From assembly GCF_900129115.1 (NCBI RefSeq), contig NZ_FQUR01000017.1, positions 1-56,677 of the forward strand: DNA of 56,677 nucleotides, written 5' to 3'. A model generated the notes under the pieces. The model was not told the origin of the DNA. It ran no database searches and worked only from the letters and a program-made list of their open reading frames with translations. The translations under genes were made by a program, and so were the position numbers. Below, piece after piece: positions 32,648 through 42,599 of the stretch (positions are counted from its first letter, which is position 1; every line of letters starts with the position of its first letter). The DNA is from Thermoanaerobacter uzonensis DSM 18761. GTDB taxonomy: Bacteria; Bacillota; Thermoanaerobacteria; Thermoanaerobacterales; Thermoanaerobacteraceae.

Positions 32648-34309
32648 GTGACAAAATCTTTGAAAAGAAGGACTTTCATTGTCCTTATCTTTTTCTTTAT
32701 CATGACCTTCGCTTTAATTGGGAGACTTATATGGATACAGAGTATAAACTCTGAAAAACTTGCCATGGCAGTCGAAAGACAAAGTACTGCTGATATCATA
32801 TTAAAGCCTCAACGGGGCAATATTTATGATGTAAATGGGAATATTCTAGCCTGTAATGTTCCAGCAGGAGATGTGTTTGCTGCCCCTAAATTTATAAAAA
32901 ACCCACAAAAAGTTTCAGAAGAACTCTATAAATACTTAAATATGGACAAAGACTCTCTTTATAAAATTCTTTCAAATAAAGACTCTGAATGGGCTGTACT
33001 TGGTAGGTCCATTCCTTTAGAAAATATAAACAAAATAAAAAGTCTTAACATACCAGGGATATATATAGAAGATACTTTTATGAGAAACTATCCCAACGGT
33101 AAAATGCTATCACAAGTATTAGGATTCACAGGAATTGATGGCAATGGCTTGTATGGCCTTGAATATTCTTTAGATAAATATTTAAGTGGTATCCCTGGTC
33201 GTGAAATCTCTCTTGTAGATGCAGAAGGTAGAAAAGTAGGAGTCCCAAGCAAGCTTTACAAACCTACAAATGGTGATAATATTGTCCTTACAATTGATTC
33301 TGTAATACAAAGTTATACAGAAAAAGCTATAAAAAATGCTTATGAGAAATATAAACCAGAAAATGGTATAACAGCAATAGTCATGAATCCCAAAACAGGT
33401 GAAATCCTAGCAATGGCAAATATACCTGATTTTGATCCTAATAACCCTCAAAAAATATCCTCACAAGACTATTGGTCAAACCCGGCAGTCTCTAGCATTT
33501 ATGAGCCTGGTTCCGTCTTTAAAGTAATTACTGCTTCTGCTGCTTTAGAATCAGCGGTAGTAACACCTGATGAACAATTTGATGACCCCGGTTATTATAT
33601 TGTATCAGGGCATAGAATTAATAGCTGGACAAAATTAGGTAAGATAAACTTCGAAGAAGCTATAGAAAAATCTAGTGACACAGTTTTTATGCAGGTAGTA
33701 GAACGATTAGGTGTCGATGCCTTTTATAAATACATACAAGCTTTTGGTTTCGGTACTCCAACAGGAATTGAGCTTCCTGGAGAAGCCAGTGGAATGATTT
33801 TGCCAAAATCAAAGATATATCCTGTAGACCTTGCTACTATGTCCTTTGGCCAAGGAATCGCTGTAACTCCAATCCAAATGATTACAGCTTTTTCTGCCGT
33901 GATAAACGGTGGAAACCTCATGGCTCCACATATTATAAAATATATCGAAAACGGCGATAAAATAATTAAAGAATATAAGCCTCAAATAGTTAGACAAGTT
34001 ATCTCTAAAAAAACTTCCGATACAATGAAGTATATACTTGAAAAAACAGTAACAGAGGGTACCGGCCAAGCGGCACAAGTACCTGGATATACAGTAGGTG
34101 GAAAAACAGGTACAACGGAAAATTATGCTCCAGGAAAATACGTAGCATCATTTGCTGGATTTGCACCAGTTGAAAACCCAAAAATTGCCGTATTAGTTCT
34201 TGTTAAAAATCCAACGCAAAATGGTCATATGGGAGGAGAAGTAGCCGCACCAATAGCCCAGGAAATATTAGGAAATACTCTTAGATATTATGACACAGTA
34301 AAAAAGTAA
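32648..34309 (+). CDS. Class B penicillin-binding protein (PBP2/SpoVD-type transpeptidase)
   Basis: Peptidoglycan DD-transpeptidase anchored by an N-terminal helix (residues about 8-28). The dimerisation domain has PQRGNIYDVNGNIL. The transpeptidase domain contains the SxxK motif GSVFKVITA (serine near residue 288), the SxD variant SSD (about 341) and KTGT (about 486). No PASTA domain follows, so FtsI/PBP2 type or a short SpoVD. The start is GTG, ten bases after AAGGAG. It is divergent from the c-di-AMP-controlled opp operon. Confidence 0.88.
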   Translation: MTKSLKRRTFIVLIFFFIMTFALIGRLIWIQSINSEKLAMAVERQSTADIILKPQRGNIYDVNGNILACNVPAGDVFAAPKFIKNPQKVSEELYKYLNMDKDSLYKILSNKDSEWAVLGRSIPLENINKIKSLNIPGIYIEDTFMRNYPNGKMLSQVLGFTGIDGNGLYGLEYSLDKYLSGIPGREISLVDAEGRKVGVPSKLYKPTNGDNIVLTIDSVIQSYTEKAIKNAYEKYKPENGITAIVMNPKTGEILAMANIPDFDPNNPQKISSQDYWSNPAVSSIYEPGSVFKVITASAALESAVVTPDEQFDDPGYYIVSGHRINSWTKLGKINFEEAIEKSSDTVFMQVVERLGVDAFYKYIQAFGFGTPTGIELPGEASGMILPKSKIYPVDLATMSFGQGIAVTPIQMITAFSAVINGGNLMAPHIIKYIENGDKIIKEYKPQIVRQVISKKTSDTMKYILEKTVTEGTGQAAQVPGYTVGGKTGTTENYAPGKYVASFAGFAPVENPKIAVLVLVKNPTQNGHMGGEVAAPIAQEILGNTLRYYDTVKK

Positions 34310-34325
34310 AAAATAACAATACCCG

Positions 34326-35639
34326 TTATTTGTACTGCACCAACTGACTTACACTATTTTTTATTTCCTCTATTATATCAAAGGCATTTTTGCTATTTTT
34401 TATTCCTTCTTTTATTTTTGCCATCACTGTGTTGTTTATTTTTCTCCATCCGCCAAATTGTGGGATGATATTTGTATAATTAATAGCTAATTCAATTCTT
34501 TTCATTTTATCGTCTTCAATAATTTTGTCTTTTTTAACTGGTACATAACCTAATTCAATCACCTTTTGTTGGTCTTCTGTAATAAACTTTATAAATTTAT
34601 ACTCCATCTCAAGCTTTTTTTCATCTTTTTCCTTCTTTATGCCATAGGCATATATTTTAGGTGATAATGTCAGTGGTATGCCACTTTCACCTTCAGGGTA
34701 CATAGCTACATCAAACTCAAACAGCTTTCCTTTTGACTGTAAATTTTTAAGCTGTGTTATTTTATAGCTTTCTTCTACTAAAACAGCAGTGTTTTTAGTA
34801 GTAATAAAGTCTTGCCATAATTTTTCTCTGTCTCCCTCAAGTGAAACAGGATTTACCACCTTATATTTATTGAATAAATCCAAAACTTTTTGCACCCCTG
34901 AAACTGCTTGAGGGCCAAAAAAAGAATACCTTTCTTTGTCAAAAGCCCTCGCACCATCTAAAAGTAAAAATCCCCATAAATTATAGCTATCAGGCGCGAG
35001 AGAAAGACCTAATCCATAAAAATATTTTTTATCCTTTTTTCCTTCAGTGTAAGTGAGTTTTGTCATACTATCAACAAATTCTTCGTAATTCCATTCCCCA
35101 TTTTCAGGCAATTGAATTTCTTTTTCGGCAAACATATCAACATTTAAAAAAAGAACATTAGTATATATTCCTAAAGGCATTCCATAAATATTGCCTTTAT
35201 AACTTATAGCGTCAATAACGCCTTCCTTGTATTGCTTCTTAAACTCTTCATCTACATATTTATTGATAGGACTTAAATAATCCTTTGAAATAAAATAAAA
35301 GTCTGCCCCAACAGGTAAAATATCTGGCAAAGAGCCATCTTTAGAAGAGTTAATCAGTTTTTCATATCCGTCTTTGTATGAAAGAGGCTCAAAATCTATT
35401 ACCACACCCGGGTATTTGTACTGAAATAATTCTATTTTCTTTTTTATAAATTCAAATCCTCCTGGGTCTTTAATTGAAGGATGAGGGAAATCCCAAAATG
35501 TAATTATTCCTCTAAACTCCTCTTCTACCTGATTTTTTTCTTGTATTTGTTCTTTTTCATAAAGATTCATATAGTAAGGCCAATATATAAGAAAAAATAT
35601 CACTAACAAATATAACAAAATAGTAAAAGGCTTTCTCAC
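34326..35639 (-). CDS. Membrane-anchored extracellular solute-binding protein (family 1)
   Basis: A 437-residue protein with an N-terminal transmembrane segment (ILLYLLVIFFLIYWPYYMN) and no lipobox cysteine, so it is held by an uncleaved helix or processed. The rest matches the family 1 sugar-binding proteins (GIITFWDFPHPSIKD, DILPVGADFYFIS, PLGIYTNVLFLN). No permease genes are near it, so it may work with a distant transporter or act as a sensor. I chose the GTG at 35639, 5 bases after AGGTGG. It is convergent with the PBP gene. Confidence 0.78.
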   Translation of the reverse strand: MRKPFTILLYLLVIFFLIYWPYYMNLYEKEQIQEKNQVEEEFRGIITFWDFPHPSIKDPGGFEFIKKKIELFQYKYPGVVIDFEPLSYKDGYEKLINSSKDGSLPDILPVGADFYFISKDYLSPINKYVDEEFKKQYKEGVIDAISYKGNIYGMPLGIYTNVLFLNVDMFAEKEIQLPENGEWNYEEFVDSMTKLTYTEGKKDKKYFYGLGLSLAPDSYNLWGFLLLDGARAFDKERYSFFGPQAVSGVQKVLDLFNKYKVVNPVSLEGDREKLWQDFITTKNTAVLVEESYKITQLKNLQSKGKLFEFDVAMYPEGESGIPLTLSPKIYAYGIKKEKDEKKLEMEYKFIKFITEDQQKVIELGYVPVKKDKIIEDDKMKRIELAINYTNIIPQFGGWRKINNTVMAKIKEGIKNSKNAFDIIEEIKNSVSQLVQYK

Positions 35640-35689
35640 ATTAACCACCTCTTACTATCTATATTCTCAAAATTACTCTTAAATAACTT

Positions 35690-35729
35690 AAAAAGCAGGA
35701 TAGAATTCCTAATTCTACCCTGCTTTTTT
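35690..35729. terminator. Bidirectional terminator between transaldolase and solute-binding protein genes
   Basis: AAAAGCAGGATAGAAT and ATTCTACCCTGCTTTT pair over 16 bases with one wobble, with a 5-base loop and flanking A/T runs. Read leftward it ends the transaldolase transcript. Confidence 0.88.
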
Positions 35730-35735
35730 ATCAAT

Positions 35736-36386
35736 TTATATTTTAAGCCCTGCTTTTCTCCAATCCTCTTTGAATCTTTCTATTCCCGCATCTGTAAGCG
35801 GATGTTTTACCATCTGCATGAGCACTTTATATGGTACTGTCGCTATATGTGCCCCTAGTTTTGCTGCCTGTAAAACATGTATAGGATGTCTTACACTTGC
35901 AGTTATTATTTCTGTATCTATGTCGTAATTATTGAATATCGTAACAATATCCTCAATAATCTGCATCCCGTCTGTATTTATATCATCAAGCCTTCCTACA
36001 AAAGGACTTACATATGTCGCACCTGCACGAGCTGCAAGTAATGCTTGATTTGCTGTAAATATTAACGTCACATTTGTTTTAATCCCTTCTTTTGAAAGAA
36101 CATTTACTGCTTTTAGACCTTCAGCCGTCATAGGAATTTTTATTACTATATTTTTATGTATCTTTGCCAATTCCCTTGCTTCCTTAATCATACCCTCATG
36201 GTCATCGCTTATAACTTCTGCACTTATAGGACCATCTACAATTTGAGTAATTTCTTTTACTACCTCAATAAAATCTCTTCCTTCTTTAGCAATAAGAGAT
36301 GGGTTTGTAGTAACACCTGCTATTACACCTAATGCATTAGCTTCTCTTATTTCGTCAACATTTGCAGTGTCAAGAAAAAATTTCAT
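35736..36386 (-). CDS. Transaldolase-like protein (TalC/Fsa subfamily)
   Basis: A 216-residue TIM-barrel aldolase of the short transaldolase/fructose-6-phosphate aldolase group. The N-terminal [15 protein letters not shown], the [13 protein letters not shown] loop, the Schiff-base lysine in NIVIKIPMT (near residue 86) and [13 protein letters not shown] are all present. It would act in the pentose phosphate pathway as transaldolase or as a fructose-6-phosphate aldolase; the two cannot be separated here with confidence. GAGGG precedes the ATG. It appears monocistronic. Confidence 0.9.
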   Translation of the reverse strand: MKFFLDTANVDEIREANALGVIAGVTTNPSLIAKEGRDFIEVVKEITQIVDGPISAEVISDDHEGMIKEARELAKIHKNIVIKIPMTAEGLKAVNVLSKEGIKTNVTLIFTANQALLAARAGATYVSPFVGRLDDINTDGMQIIEDIVTIFNNYDIDTEIITASVRHPIHVLQAAKLGAHIATVPYKVLMQMVKHPLTDAGIERFKEDWRKAGLKI

Positions 36387-36505
36387 TATTTCATCCCTCC
36401 GTTATCAATTTACTTACCTTTATTATATATCTAATTTTCAAAAATTAAAAGCCATGCTTTATAGTTATGCAATTTTATTTTATTTGTAAAACAAGCTTCA
36501 AAAAC

Positions 36506-37831
36506 TCAAACAGTATTCTTAGATAATTCATACCTTAAATGGTCTATAAATTGTTTTGCACTTCTTGGAGACCTTCCATTATGCCATATAGCCCATTGCA
36601 ACGCTTTTTCTTTTAAAAAATTCCATTCTATTTCTATATTGTGCTTTTGAGCTAATCCTTTAACAATTTTTAAATACTCTTCTTGGCTGGGTGAAACAAA
36701 TGTAACAGTTATTCCAAATCTATCACTTAAAGAAAGTTTCTCTTCTCTTGCATCTGTATTATGAAGTTCATTGTCTTCTATATTCTCTGTGACAATATGC
36801 CTTCTATTTGACGTCGCATAAATTACCACGTTTGAAGGTAAGACCTCTACTCCACCTTCTAATATCGACTTAAGTTCTTTATACTGCACTTCACTTTCAT
36901 CAAAAGATAAATCGTCAAAAAACAATATAAATTTCATTCCTCTGTCTTTAATTATATCAATTATGTATGACAAATCACCTACATCATTTTTGCTAATTTC
37001 AATAAGCCTCAAGCCTTCTTTGTAAAATTCATTGAGCAAAGCCTTAACAGTAGAAGACTTTCCAGTACCTTTATCGCCGTATAAAAGCACATTATTTGCA
37101 GGAAAACCTTTTAAGAGAGCTTTCGTATTTTCTATAACTATTTTGTGTTCTTCTTCATATCCTATCAAATCCTCAAAGGTTATAGGGTCAATATTTTCTA
37201 TTCCTTTTAATTGTCCTGACCTATTTTCTGTAACCCAGCGAAAAGCTTTATACTTTCCAAAAATGCCACATCCGTTTGAATGGTAATAATCAGACAGATA
37301 TTCAGCAAATTTATCTTCTCTCAGTTCCCATAAATCCTCTAATGTGTGACTAGTGTTGACAATTTCCGTGAAACTAATCTTTGACTTGAAAAAGCTCCCA
37401 TCAATATACCTCTCAAAGTCAGGCAATTCCGTATTTAATGAATTATTTACGCTTTCCGCTATGTTTATAGAGCAAAATTCCTTTAAAATCCCTATTTCTT
37501 TTTCGACAGCCTTAATCATTAAATCGCTTACGGCATCAAAACCATATTTTTCTGAAATACGGCTAAAGGGGTTTTCATCGTAAGCAATTTCTTCTGCTAA
37601 AAAAGTAGGCCAAATGTTTTTATAAATTCTCCTTTTAAAAGCATATCTAGTAATATCTTTGTAAAAACTGCTATATTCAGCATAAATAAACTCAATAGAA
37701 GGTTTTTCTTTCGAAAGCTCTTGTAAAATTTTAATTGCTTTTCTTATCAGACTATGATTAATGATATTTCTATAAATCACTATTTTATTTAGCCTATTTA
37801 AAATATTTCTTAATTCTTCTTTACTTTCCAA
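36506..37831 (-). CDS. DUF815-family AAA ATPase
   Basis: A 441-residue protein. The N-terminal half is helical and poorly recognisable. The C-terminal half matches DUF815: Walker A YGDKGTGKSST near residue 257, Walker B FILFFDDLSFD, sensor YATSNRRH, and the arginine-finger region LSDRFGITV. Function is unknown; members are found in most bacteria. No obvious partner gene overlaps it. Confidence 0.85.
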   Translation of the reverse strand: MESKEELRNILNRLNKIVIYRNIINHSLIRKAIKILQELSKEKPSIEFIYAEYSSFYKDITRYAFKRRIYKNIWPTFLAEEIAYDENPFSRISEKYGFDAVSDLMIKAVEKEIGILKEFCSINIAESVNNSLNTELPDFERYIDGSFFKSKISFTEIVNTSHTLEDLWELREDKFAEYLSDYYHSNGCGIFGKYKAFRWVTENRSGQLKGIENIDPITFEDLIGYEEEHKIVIENTKALLKGFPANNVLLYGDKGTGKSSTVKALLNEFYKEGLRLIEISKNDVGDLSYIIDIIKDRGMKFILFFDDLSFDESEVQYKELKSILEGGVEVLPSNVVIYATSNRRHIVTENIEDNELHNTDAREEKLSLSDRFGITVTFVSPSQEEYLKIVKGLAQKHNIEIEWNFLKEKALQWAIWHNGRSPRSAKQFIDHLRYELSKNTV

Positions 37832-37931
37832 TTATATCATCTCCTATACCGTACTTTGAAAAATTTCTACTTTATCTCTTTATTTTATTAAATTATATCA
37901 TAAAAAGATATTTTCTAATCAACATTACAAA

Positions 37932-37953
37932 ATAAAAAAGGCTTAATTAAGCC
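37932..37953 (-). terminator. Terminator of the DUF234 ATPase gene
   Basis: Read leftward, the palindrome GGCTTAATTAAGCC is followed by TTTTTTATT. It lies 9 bases after the ATPase stop codon. Confidence 0.8.
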
Positions 37954-37961
37954 CTATAACT

Positions 37962-39374
37962 TCAAAAATTGAAAATTGTTCTTTCAGGAAAAGTGATAAG
38001 AATCAAATTTTCAATTTCTTCGGCAAAACTCAAGAATCTTTCTGTAAATCCTGATTTACTAAATATAATATAATACTCCTCGGCTTTATTTTTTGCATTT
38101 ACTTTACTTGCTTTTTGCTTTAGAGAGTAGAACAAATCAATATCTACTTTAGAATTTGTATATTTGCATTCGCCATAGAGAAGAGAGCCAGTTGTTGTAT
38201 CTATTCCTACAATATCAATTTCATTGTTTTTATCCCACCACTTTCCGATTTTGCTTATCTTCAAATGTAGCTCTCCTTTTTGTGACAATTCCCAAACATA
38301 TTCCTTGCAGATATCTTCATATACGAAACTTATGTGCTCAGTTATAATTCTTTTCTTTATGTTTTCTAAAACAAATTCCACATTATCAAGTTCTAGTTGT
38401 TCCTTGAAAGGATAAACAAATTTAAACCAGAAATTCAAAAAATTATCATTTATAAAATATAATCCTTTTTTGCTTTTTTCAGGATATTCTTCTGTTACAG
38501 GAGTATCTCTCCGCAGTATATCCAAGTCTATCAGTGTATTTATATATTTTGTCAGTCTTGTCTGAGGAACGGAAAGGGTTTGAGCTATTTGTTGAAGTTT
38601 ATGATTGCCCAAAGAAATACTCTTAATGAGAGAGAAATAAGTACCAATGTCTTGAATCTCCCTTTCAAGCAAAAACAAAGGTTCTTCATATAAAAAACTT
38701 TGCCTATTTAGCATATTTTCTCTTATAGCCTCATAAATATCACCTTTGTAATTAAATACTTCCAAATACCTTGGAACTCCACCCAATATAGCATAAAGCC
38801 AGATAAGTTCATCCTCTGTCGACTGTGGGAAAAACTCTTTTAAATATTTAAATTTTAAGGGCTTTAATTTTATTTGACCAGTTCTCCTTCCATACAATGG
38901 GCTTGAATAATTTAGAACATGCTGTTCCATCATATTTACTAATGAACCGCAAACAATAAAAAAGATATTCTTTCCTTTTAACTTTTCATCCCATATCTTC
39001 TGCAAAATTGATGCAAAAGATGGATTTACTTTGCAAAGATATTGAAATTCATCAATAACTATGACCAGCTTTTCATTTTTTACGTTATTAGCTATAAATT
39101 CAAAGATTTCATCCCACATAATATTTTGGGCTTTTTCTAGTAAGCTATTATTAAAAAACTTTGCCACCAAAATTTTAAAATTATTAATATTTTGACTCTC
39201 TATTTCTTCAGTTGCTAAAAAATATATAGCTTTTTTGTCTTTTATAAACTCCTTAATGAGCGCAGTTTTGCCTACTCTTCGCCTTCCATAAATAACAACA
39301 AAAGAAGACCCTTCTTTAGAGAATTGAGTTTCTAGAAATTGAATTTCAGCTTCTCTATTAACAAATTTTTTCAC
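37962..39374 (-). CDS. ATP-binding protein of the archaeal-type AAA/DUF234 family
   Basis: A 470-residue ATPase. N-terminal REAEIQFLE, Walker A YGRRRVGKTALI (residues about 29-40), Walker B LVIVIDEFQYL and FIVCGSLV form the AAA core. A winged helix (TLSVPQTRLTKYINTLIDL) follows, then the C-terminal DUF234 region with KIGKWWDKNNEIDIVGID and GECKYTNSKVD, an Endonuclease-NucS-like or restriction-like fold (ID...GECK). Such proteins spread sporadically and may be defence or mobile accessories. The start is GTG with GAGGTG upstream; a 28-bp palindrome lies just beyond. Confidence 0.85.
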   Translation of the reverse strand: MKKFVNREAEIQFLETQFSKEGSSFVVIYGRRRVGKTALIKEFIKDKKAIYFLATEEIESQNINNFKILVAKFFNNSLLEKAQNIMWDEIFEFIANNVKNEKLVIVIDEFQYLCKVNPSFASILQKIWDEKLKGKNIFFIVCGSLVNMMEQHVLNYSSPLYGRRTGQIKLKPLKFKYLKEFFPQSTEDELIWLYAILGGVPRYLEVFNYKGDIYEAIRENMLNRQSFLYEEPLFLLEREIQDIGTYFSLIKSISLGNHKLQQIAQTLSVPQTRLTKYINTLIDLDILRRDTPVTEEYPEKSKKGLYFINDNFLNFWFKFVYPFKEQLELDNVEFVLENIKKRIITEHISFVYEDICKEYVWELSQKGELHLKISKIGKWWDKNNEIDIVGIDTTTGSLLYGECKYTNSKVDIDLFYSLKQKASKVNAKNKAEEYYIIFSKSGFTERFLSFAEEIENLILITFPERTIFNF

Positions 39375-39404
39375 AATTTTTCACCTCAATATTATTATAC
39401 CACA

Positions 39405-39432
39405 AATTATTATACTTAAAAGTATAATAATT
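39405..39432. promoter_or_regulatory. 28-bp perfect palindrome upstream of the DUF234 ATPase
   Basis: Arms AATTATTATACTT/AAGTATAATAATT are separated by two bases. The right arm carries TATAAT motifs on both strands, and another TATAAT follows close to the ATPase start. It could be an operator for this gene. Confidence 0.5.
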
Positions 39433-39795
39433 AAGATATTACATATGAAAAGATATTTTTCAGTTTCTTATCTGGTACTGTTTTATATGTTTCATAAATT
39501 TCTAAATACATCTTTTCTACCCCTTTGTAAAAAGTCTCCATCTTTTTACTATCCGCGTTCTTTATTATTCTTTTATAGTTTTTATTATACTATAAATTAC
39601 CATATTCTTTTATAAAAATATAAAAAATATTTACGCATTTGAAAGTTTAAAAAATTTTATTTTTTAATAGAAATCAACCAAACACTCTATAATTAAAAAA
39701 TTTTAGTAATTTAAAAACTTTAACCTTGAATAACAAATTTTTAGGTAGTATAATGGTCTAAAATTCACTCTAAAACGAAAAGGGGGATTGAGAAT
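39433..39795. other. Intergenic gap with a possible gene remnant
   Basis: On the minus strand a frame begins METFYKGVEKMYLEIYETYK at 39541 and ends at 39431 (36 aa), with an in-frame upstream extension lacking a start. It looks coding-like but has no ribosome binding site, so it may be the tail of a lost gene. A 19-base stretch TTACGCATTTGAAAGTTTA near 39631 recurs almost exactly at 42497. The rest is AT-rich and holds nothing I can support. Confidence 0.35.
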
Positions 39796-40695
39796 ATGAT
39801 ACACAAATTATCTAAAGAAAACCACATATTTAGTTTTTCCAAAGATAATACACCTGTACTTTTTGTAAAAAACGGAGATGAAATAGTAATTGAGACTTTG
39901 GATTGCTTTTCAAATCAAATCCAAACAAATGAGGATAAATTAGAACAAATGGATTGGAACAAAGTAAACCCTGCAACAGGCCCTATTTATGTTGAAGGTG
40001 CTAAAGAAGGAGATGTTTTGGAAGTCACAATTAAAAAGATTGAAATAGCTGATAAAGGTGTAATGGCCACAGGTAATGACCTAGGAGTATTGGGTGATTT
40101 AATGAATGGACTGTATTCCCGAGTGGTTAATATAAAAGAGGGGAAAATTATTTTTGATGAAAAAATTTCTATTCCAATTAAACCTATGATAGGAGTAATT
40201 GGCGTTTCACCAAAGAATGGTAATATAAACTGTGGAACACCTGGTTCTCATGGTGGAAATATGGACACTACACTTATCGGTGAAGGTTCAAAACTTTTTT
40301 TGCCAGTATTTGTAGATGGTGCTTTGTTAGCTTTGGGAGATTTACACGCTGTAATGGGAGATGGAGAAGTAGGTGTATCAGGTGTAGAAGTATCGGGCTC
40401 AGTTACAGTAGAAGTTAGAATTGTAAAAAATTTGAAACTTATAAATCCTCTTGTAAAAACACCAGAGGTAACAGCAACAATAGCATCAGATGAATCTTTG
40501 GATAAAGCAGTAAAAATAGCAGTTCACGATATGGCAAACTTATTTCAAAGTTTTACCAAATTATCAATAGAGGAGATAGCTACACTTTTTAGCATAGCAG
40601 GAAATGTACAGATTTCACAAGTAGTAGATCCACTTAAAACTGCACGCTTTAGTTTGCCAAACTGGGTATTGGATAGCTATAACATTGTGTTCTAA
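39796..40695 (+). CDS. Acetamidase/formamidase family protein
   Basis: A 299-residue FmdA/AmdA-type amidohydrolase that would release ammonia from acetamide or formamide. Family stretches: NPATGPIYVEGAKEGDVLEV, KPMIGVIGVSPKNG, GTPGSHGGNMDTTLIGEGS, LFLPVFVDGALLALGDLHA and VMGDGEVGVSGVEVSGSVT. GGGGG lies upstream of the ATG. The stop is 14 bases before the APC permease start, so they are an operon. A decayed partial copy of its central region is at 45771-45916. The substrate is not proven. Confidence 0.88.
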   Translation: MIHKLSKENHIFSFSKDNTPVLFVKNGDEIVIETLDCFSNQIQTNEDKLEQMDWNKVNPATGPIYVEGAKEGDVLEVTIKKIEIADKGVMATGNDLGVLGDLMNGLYSRVVNIKEGKIIFDEKISIPIKPMIGVIGVSPKNGNINCGTPGSHGGNMDTTLIGEGSKLFLPVFVDGALLALGDLHAVMGDGEVGVSGVEVSGSVTVEVRIVKNLKLINPLVKTPEVTATIASDESLDKAVKIAVHDMANLFQSFTKLSIEEIATLFSIAGNVQISQVVDPLKTARFSLPNWVLDSYNIVF

Positions 40696-40708
40696 GGGAG
40701 GAAAAACT

Positions 40709-42070
40709 ATGGAAAACAAGAATGATACATCATTAGAGAATTTTGGATATAAGCAAGAATTAAAAAGAGCTTTGACAATTTGGGACTTAATAATATATGG
40801 GCTCATCTTTATGGTTCCTATTGCGCCATTTGGTATTTATGGGTTTGTCGCTGATATATCAAAAGGAATGGTTGCGCTTGCCTACGCAATTGGAATAGTA
40901 GGAATGATATTTACTGCTTTTAGTTATGCATCAATGTCTGAAGCCTTTCCGATTGCTGGTTCTGTTTATTCATATGCAACCAAAGGTTTGAACAAAGTTA
41001 TAGGATTCTTTACTGGCTGGGTCATTTTGCTAGATTATTTATTAGTTCCTGCGCTTCTTTATGTTGTCAGTGCAGCTGCTTTAAATGGTATATTTCCAGC
41101 TATTCCTGTAATAGTGTGGGCATTAGCATTTATTTTAATAAATACAATAATTAACATTGTAGGAATTGAAGTTACAGCTAAGTTTAATAAAATTGTACTA
41201 ATACTTGAACTTATAGTTTTAGCGGTTTTTATAGGAGTTGGCGCTTTTGCAATTTCTCATGGTATAGGTGGAGCAAAATTTTCATTTAAAGCTTTTTATG
41301 ACCCGCAAAATTTTAGCTTAGGTCTTGTAATGAGTGCTGTCTCTATAGCAGTTTTAAGTTTTCTCGGTTTTGACGGTATAAGTACCCTTGCTGAAGAAAC
41401 AATCGGTGGTAAAAAAACTGTAGGAAAAGCAACTGTACTTGCACTTTTATTCGCTGGCATATTGTTTATACTTCAAACATGGGTAGCATCAATGGTATGG
41501 CCTGATTACAGAACTTTTTCTAATCTCGACGTAGCTTTTTATGAAGTTGCTAATCGTGCAGGAGGAAAATGGCTCATGCTTACTACTTCTTTGGCAACAG
41601 CTTTCGCTTGGGGAATAGCAAACTCATTAGCAGCTCAAGCTGCTGTTTCAAGGGTACTATTCAGTATGGCAAGAGACCAAAACTTACCCCAATTTCTTTC
41701 AAAGGTTCATCCAAAATATAAAACTCCTTATATAGCAACTATTTTTATCGCTATACTTTCGGCTGTCCTCGTAGCAATCTATAGTGACAGGATAGCTGAC
41801 CTTACATCTGTTATAAACTTTGGAGCTTTAACTTCGTTTTTAGTTCTCCACATCACCGTTATAACATATTTTATGATAAAAAATCATTCTAGCAATATAT
41901 GGAAACACTTAATATCTCCAATTTTAGGTTTTTTAGTTATTTTCTATGTATGGATAAGCCTTAATGTACATGCCAAAATCCTTGGCGCTGCATGGATTTT
42001 GATAGGAATAATTTACTACATCATATTAAAATTTATATTAAAACGTAAGCCAGAAGAACTTAATGTATAA
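40709..42070 (+). CDS. APC-family amino acid/amine permease
   Basis: About 453 residues and twelve predicted membrane helices. It begins with a charged segment, then LTIWDLIIYGLIFMVPIAPF in helix 1 and SEAFPIAGSVYSYATKGL, the consensus APC region. I chose the ATG at 40709, with GGGAGG upstream; an earlier frame start lies inside the amidase gene. Paired with the amidase, it may import the amide or export its product (inference). Confidence 0.88.
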   Translation: MENKNDTSLENFGYKQELKRALTIWDLIIYGLIFMVPIAPFGIYGFVADISKGMVALAYAIGIVGMIFTAFSYASMSEAFPIAGSVYSYATKGLNKVIGFFTGWVILLDYLLVPALLYVVSAAALNGIFPAIPVIVWALAFILINTIINIVGIEVTAKFNKIVLILELIVLAVFIGVGAFAISHGIGGAKFSFKAFYDPQNFSLGLVMSAVSIAVLSFLGFDGISTLAEETIGGKKTVGKATVLALLFAGILFILQTWVASMVWPDYRTFSNLDVAFYEVANRAGGKWLMLTTSLATAFAWGIANSLAAQAAVSRVLFSMARDQNLPQFLSKVHPKYKTPYIATIFIAILSAVLVAIYSDRIADLTSVINFGALTSFLVLHITVITYFMIKNHSSNIWKHLISPILGFLVIFYVWISLNVHAKILGAAWILIGIIYYIILKFILKRKPEELNV

Positions 42071-42097
42071 AATATTTCTTTAACGTTTAAGTTGTAA

Positions 42098-42135
42098 CCC
42101 CACTTTGTAATTAATACAAAAGTGGGGTGTTTTGC
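42098..42135 (+). terminator. Terminator of the amidase/permease operon
   Basis: CCCCACTTT and AAAGTGGGG pair around an 11-12-base loop, followed by TGTTTTG. The same hairpin recurs with its flanking sequence in the duplicated segment (near 45920-45950). Confidence 0.7.
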
Positions 42136-42295
42136 ATACGCTTTTCTTATACCCATTCAAAAATCTTTTTTGATACTTCTGGAGTAACTTCATGTACTCC
42201 TTTTCCCTGCTTAATCACCTACTTAAATTTTGTACTATCAATTAAAATTAACGCTACATCATTAAAATCTATTTAGAACAAAAGGAGTATATCAC

Positions 42296-42448
42296 ATGGA
42301 GAACTTGAATATAAAAACTATAAAAAAGTTAATCTTGAACAGGAGGAAGCAAGTATTATTGAATAAATGTTTTAAGTGTGGTTGTGAAGAACTAATAAAA
42401 ACAAAAGTCACTCTCAAAAAATTGCAAAATAAAACATCCTTTCTATAA
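42296..42448 (+). pseudogene. In-frame fusion remnant of DUF4258 and YgiT-type genes
   Basis: 50 codons. The first 14 match the start of the DUF4258 gene at 46132 (MENLNIKTIKKLIL). An internal deletion then joins, in frame, to the start of the YgiT-type zinc-finger gene (NKCFKCGCEELIKTKVTL), after which the frame diverges and stops. The AAAGGAG ribosome binding site is kept, so a short peptide could still be made. Flanking DNA from 42086 also matches the segment from 45908, showing duplication. Confidence 0.75.
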
Positions 42449-42599
42449 TATAGTTGCTCTCTGTTAAGCATGGAGGGTTGATACGAAATCTCTGTTTATG
42501 CATTTGAAAGTTTAAATATATATTTAAAAACAATAGACAAGAAAAAGACAATGTGATAATCTATAAAAAGAAAGCAAAAATCAATTTGGAGGGCTTTAA
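42449..42599. other. Intergenic gap before the SEC-C gene
   Basis: No gene. It includes the recurring TTATGCATTTGAAAGTTTA stretch (42497 on), close to the one near 39631, and the GGAGGG ribosome binding site of the SEC-C gene. Confidence 0.45.
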
